Assembly: GCA_963829355.1 (NCBI GenBank)
Contig: CAWHHZ010000023.1
Coordinates: 1 to 50,361 of the forward strand
From: CAWHHZ01 sp963829355
GTDB taxonomy: Bacteria > Acidobacteriota > Thermoanaerobaculia > Gp7-AA8 > JAHWKK01
Direction of reading: 5' to 3'
Length of the DNA stretch: 50,361 nt
Positions 49,722 through 50,361 of the stretch are shown here, one piece after another; positions within the stretch are counted from its first letter, which is position 1; each line of letters opens with the position of its first letter. Below the pieces are notes generated by a model that was not told the origin of the DNA, did no database searches, and saw only the letters and a list, made by a program, of their open reading frames with translations. The position numbers and the translations under genes were made by a program.

Positions 49722-50361
49722 CTACGTGGAGAGGCCGCCGCTGATATTGAGGACGGTTCCGGTGATGTAGGAGGACTGCTCGGAAGCGAGGAAGACGACG
49801 CCCCAGGCGATGTCGTCGGGCGTGCCGAGCCTTCCGAGAGCAATGCGCGATTCCATGGAACCCTTCGCCTCGTCGGTCATCTGATCGGTCATCGCGGTCC
49901 GGACGAAACCGGGCGCGATGGCATTCACGGTGATGTTTCTCGAACCGAGCTCGAGAGCGAGCGACTTGGTGAATCCGATGATCGCGGCTTTCGATGCAGC
50001 GTAGTTCGCCTGTCCAGGGTTGCCGGTGACCCCGACGATCGAGGAGACATTGATGATCCGGCCCCAGCGGTTGCGCATCATCTTCTTCACGACGACCTGC
50101 GTGATCGGATAGATGGAGTCGAGATTCGTGCGGATCACACTGTCCCACGCCTCCTTCTTCATGCGGATGAAGAGATCATCCGCGGTGACACCGGCGTTGT
50201 TCACGAGGATGTCGATCCTCTCGTGCTCGGAGATGAGCCCCTCGACGATCGAACGCGCGGATTCGGAACTGATGTCGAGCTCAACGGCTACGGCGTCGCC
50301 ACCGGCCGCTCGAATCTCACCAGCCACCTTCTCGACCGCACCGGTGGACCGGGCAGCGCAG
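49722..50361 (-). CDS. fabG: 3-oxoacyl-ACP reductase FabG (5' end outside the window)
   Basis: The last 212 or so codons; the frame continues open to the window edge (ARSTGAVEKVAGEIRAAGG). It reduces beta-ketoacyl-ACP with NADPH in fatty acid elongation. NNAG, the catalytic Ser in IINVSSIVG, and the YxxxK in NYAASKAA are present, as is the C-terminal APGFVRTAMTDQM and TGTVLNISGGLS. The missing part is the N-terminal glycine-rich cofactor site. Other SDR enzymes are possible, but the close motif match favours FabG. Confidence 0.9.
   Translation of the reverse strand, partial: CAARSTGAVEKVAGEIRAAGGDAVAVELDISSESARSIVEGLISEHERIDILVNNAGVTADDLFIRMKKEAWDSVIRTNLDSIYPITQVVVKKMMRNRWGRIINVSSIVGVTGNPGQANYAASKAAIIGFTKSLALELGSRNITVNAIAPGFVRTAMTDQMTDEAKGSMESRIALGRLGTPDDIAWGVVFLASEQSSYITGTVLNISGGLST

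Overview
The window (about 60% GC) comes from a Gram-negative-type bacterium with many secreted proteins of unknown function. Gene content (ECF sigma factors with TPR partners, exported beta-propeller-like proteins, DUF6916, DUF4105, DUF885, many toxin-antitoxin pairs, abundant intergenic palindromes) suggests Acidobacteriota or a relative. That is an inference from gene style; no rRNA is present to settle it. The only RNA gene seen is one tRNA-Arg(UCG).

Layout. 1-4245: end of an unknown gene, then a leftward cluster of ECF sigma factor, zinc-finger/TPR partner, a 57-residue exported peptide and a large exported protein broken by several frame changes. 4305-5493: small hypothetical genes separated by 7- and 8-bp tandem arrays. 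5790-8056: polar amino acid ABC transporter with substrate-binding and permease domains fused. 8379-10767: ablB and kamA, the pathway for N-epsilon-acetyl-beta-lysine. 11339-13453: an unusual ATP-grasp ligase/DmpA peptidase fusion. 13769-16006: ettA and a membrane protein. 16234-19497: PIN/Phd toxin-antitoxin pair and a 782-residue exported protein. 19640-23786: ECF42-type sigma factor followed by its expected DGPF (YCII-like) genes and a VOC gene, with one DGPF gene frameshifted and a second VOC gene reduced to its first 15 codons. 24880: tRNA-Arg. 25002-29097: L7/L12-like protein, AAA/DUF4143 ATPase, and an MNT/HEPN pair lying between two 50-bp direct repeats, one of which is the 3' end of proC. 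29190-37788: three more toxin-antitoxin pairs (Xre/RES, HicAB, RHH/PIN) among exported, ankyrin and lipoprotein genes, several of them broken. 37842-41946: YdeI-like protein, a foldback element, a DUF4105 gene and a truncated second copy of it, an NAD(P)-binding protein, a DUF2959 lipoprotein and a small membrane protein. 42710-45409: an LtaS-like phosphatase-superfamily enzyme fused to a glycerophosphodiester phosphodiesterase. 45446-50361: NCS1 permease, DUF885 metallopeptidase, M23 peptidase and the 3' part of fabG.

The two most unusual proteins are the ATP-grasp/DmpA fusion and the LtaS-like/GDPD fusion. DmpA-type enzymes can release N-terminal beta-amino acids, and the upstream part of this fusion is a ligase, next to genes that make beta-lysine, so a beta-amino-acid conjugate is a testable idea. 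Other notable points are five toxin-antitoxin modules in 21.6 kb, a likely insertion at the 3' end of proC, tandem 7/8-bp arrays abutting Shine-Dalgarno sequences, and several families of foldback repeats. At least ten frame breaks fall in five accessory genes, while the conserved genes are intact. This points to real gene decay more than to random sequencing error, but reads would be needed to decide.
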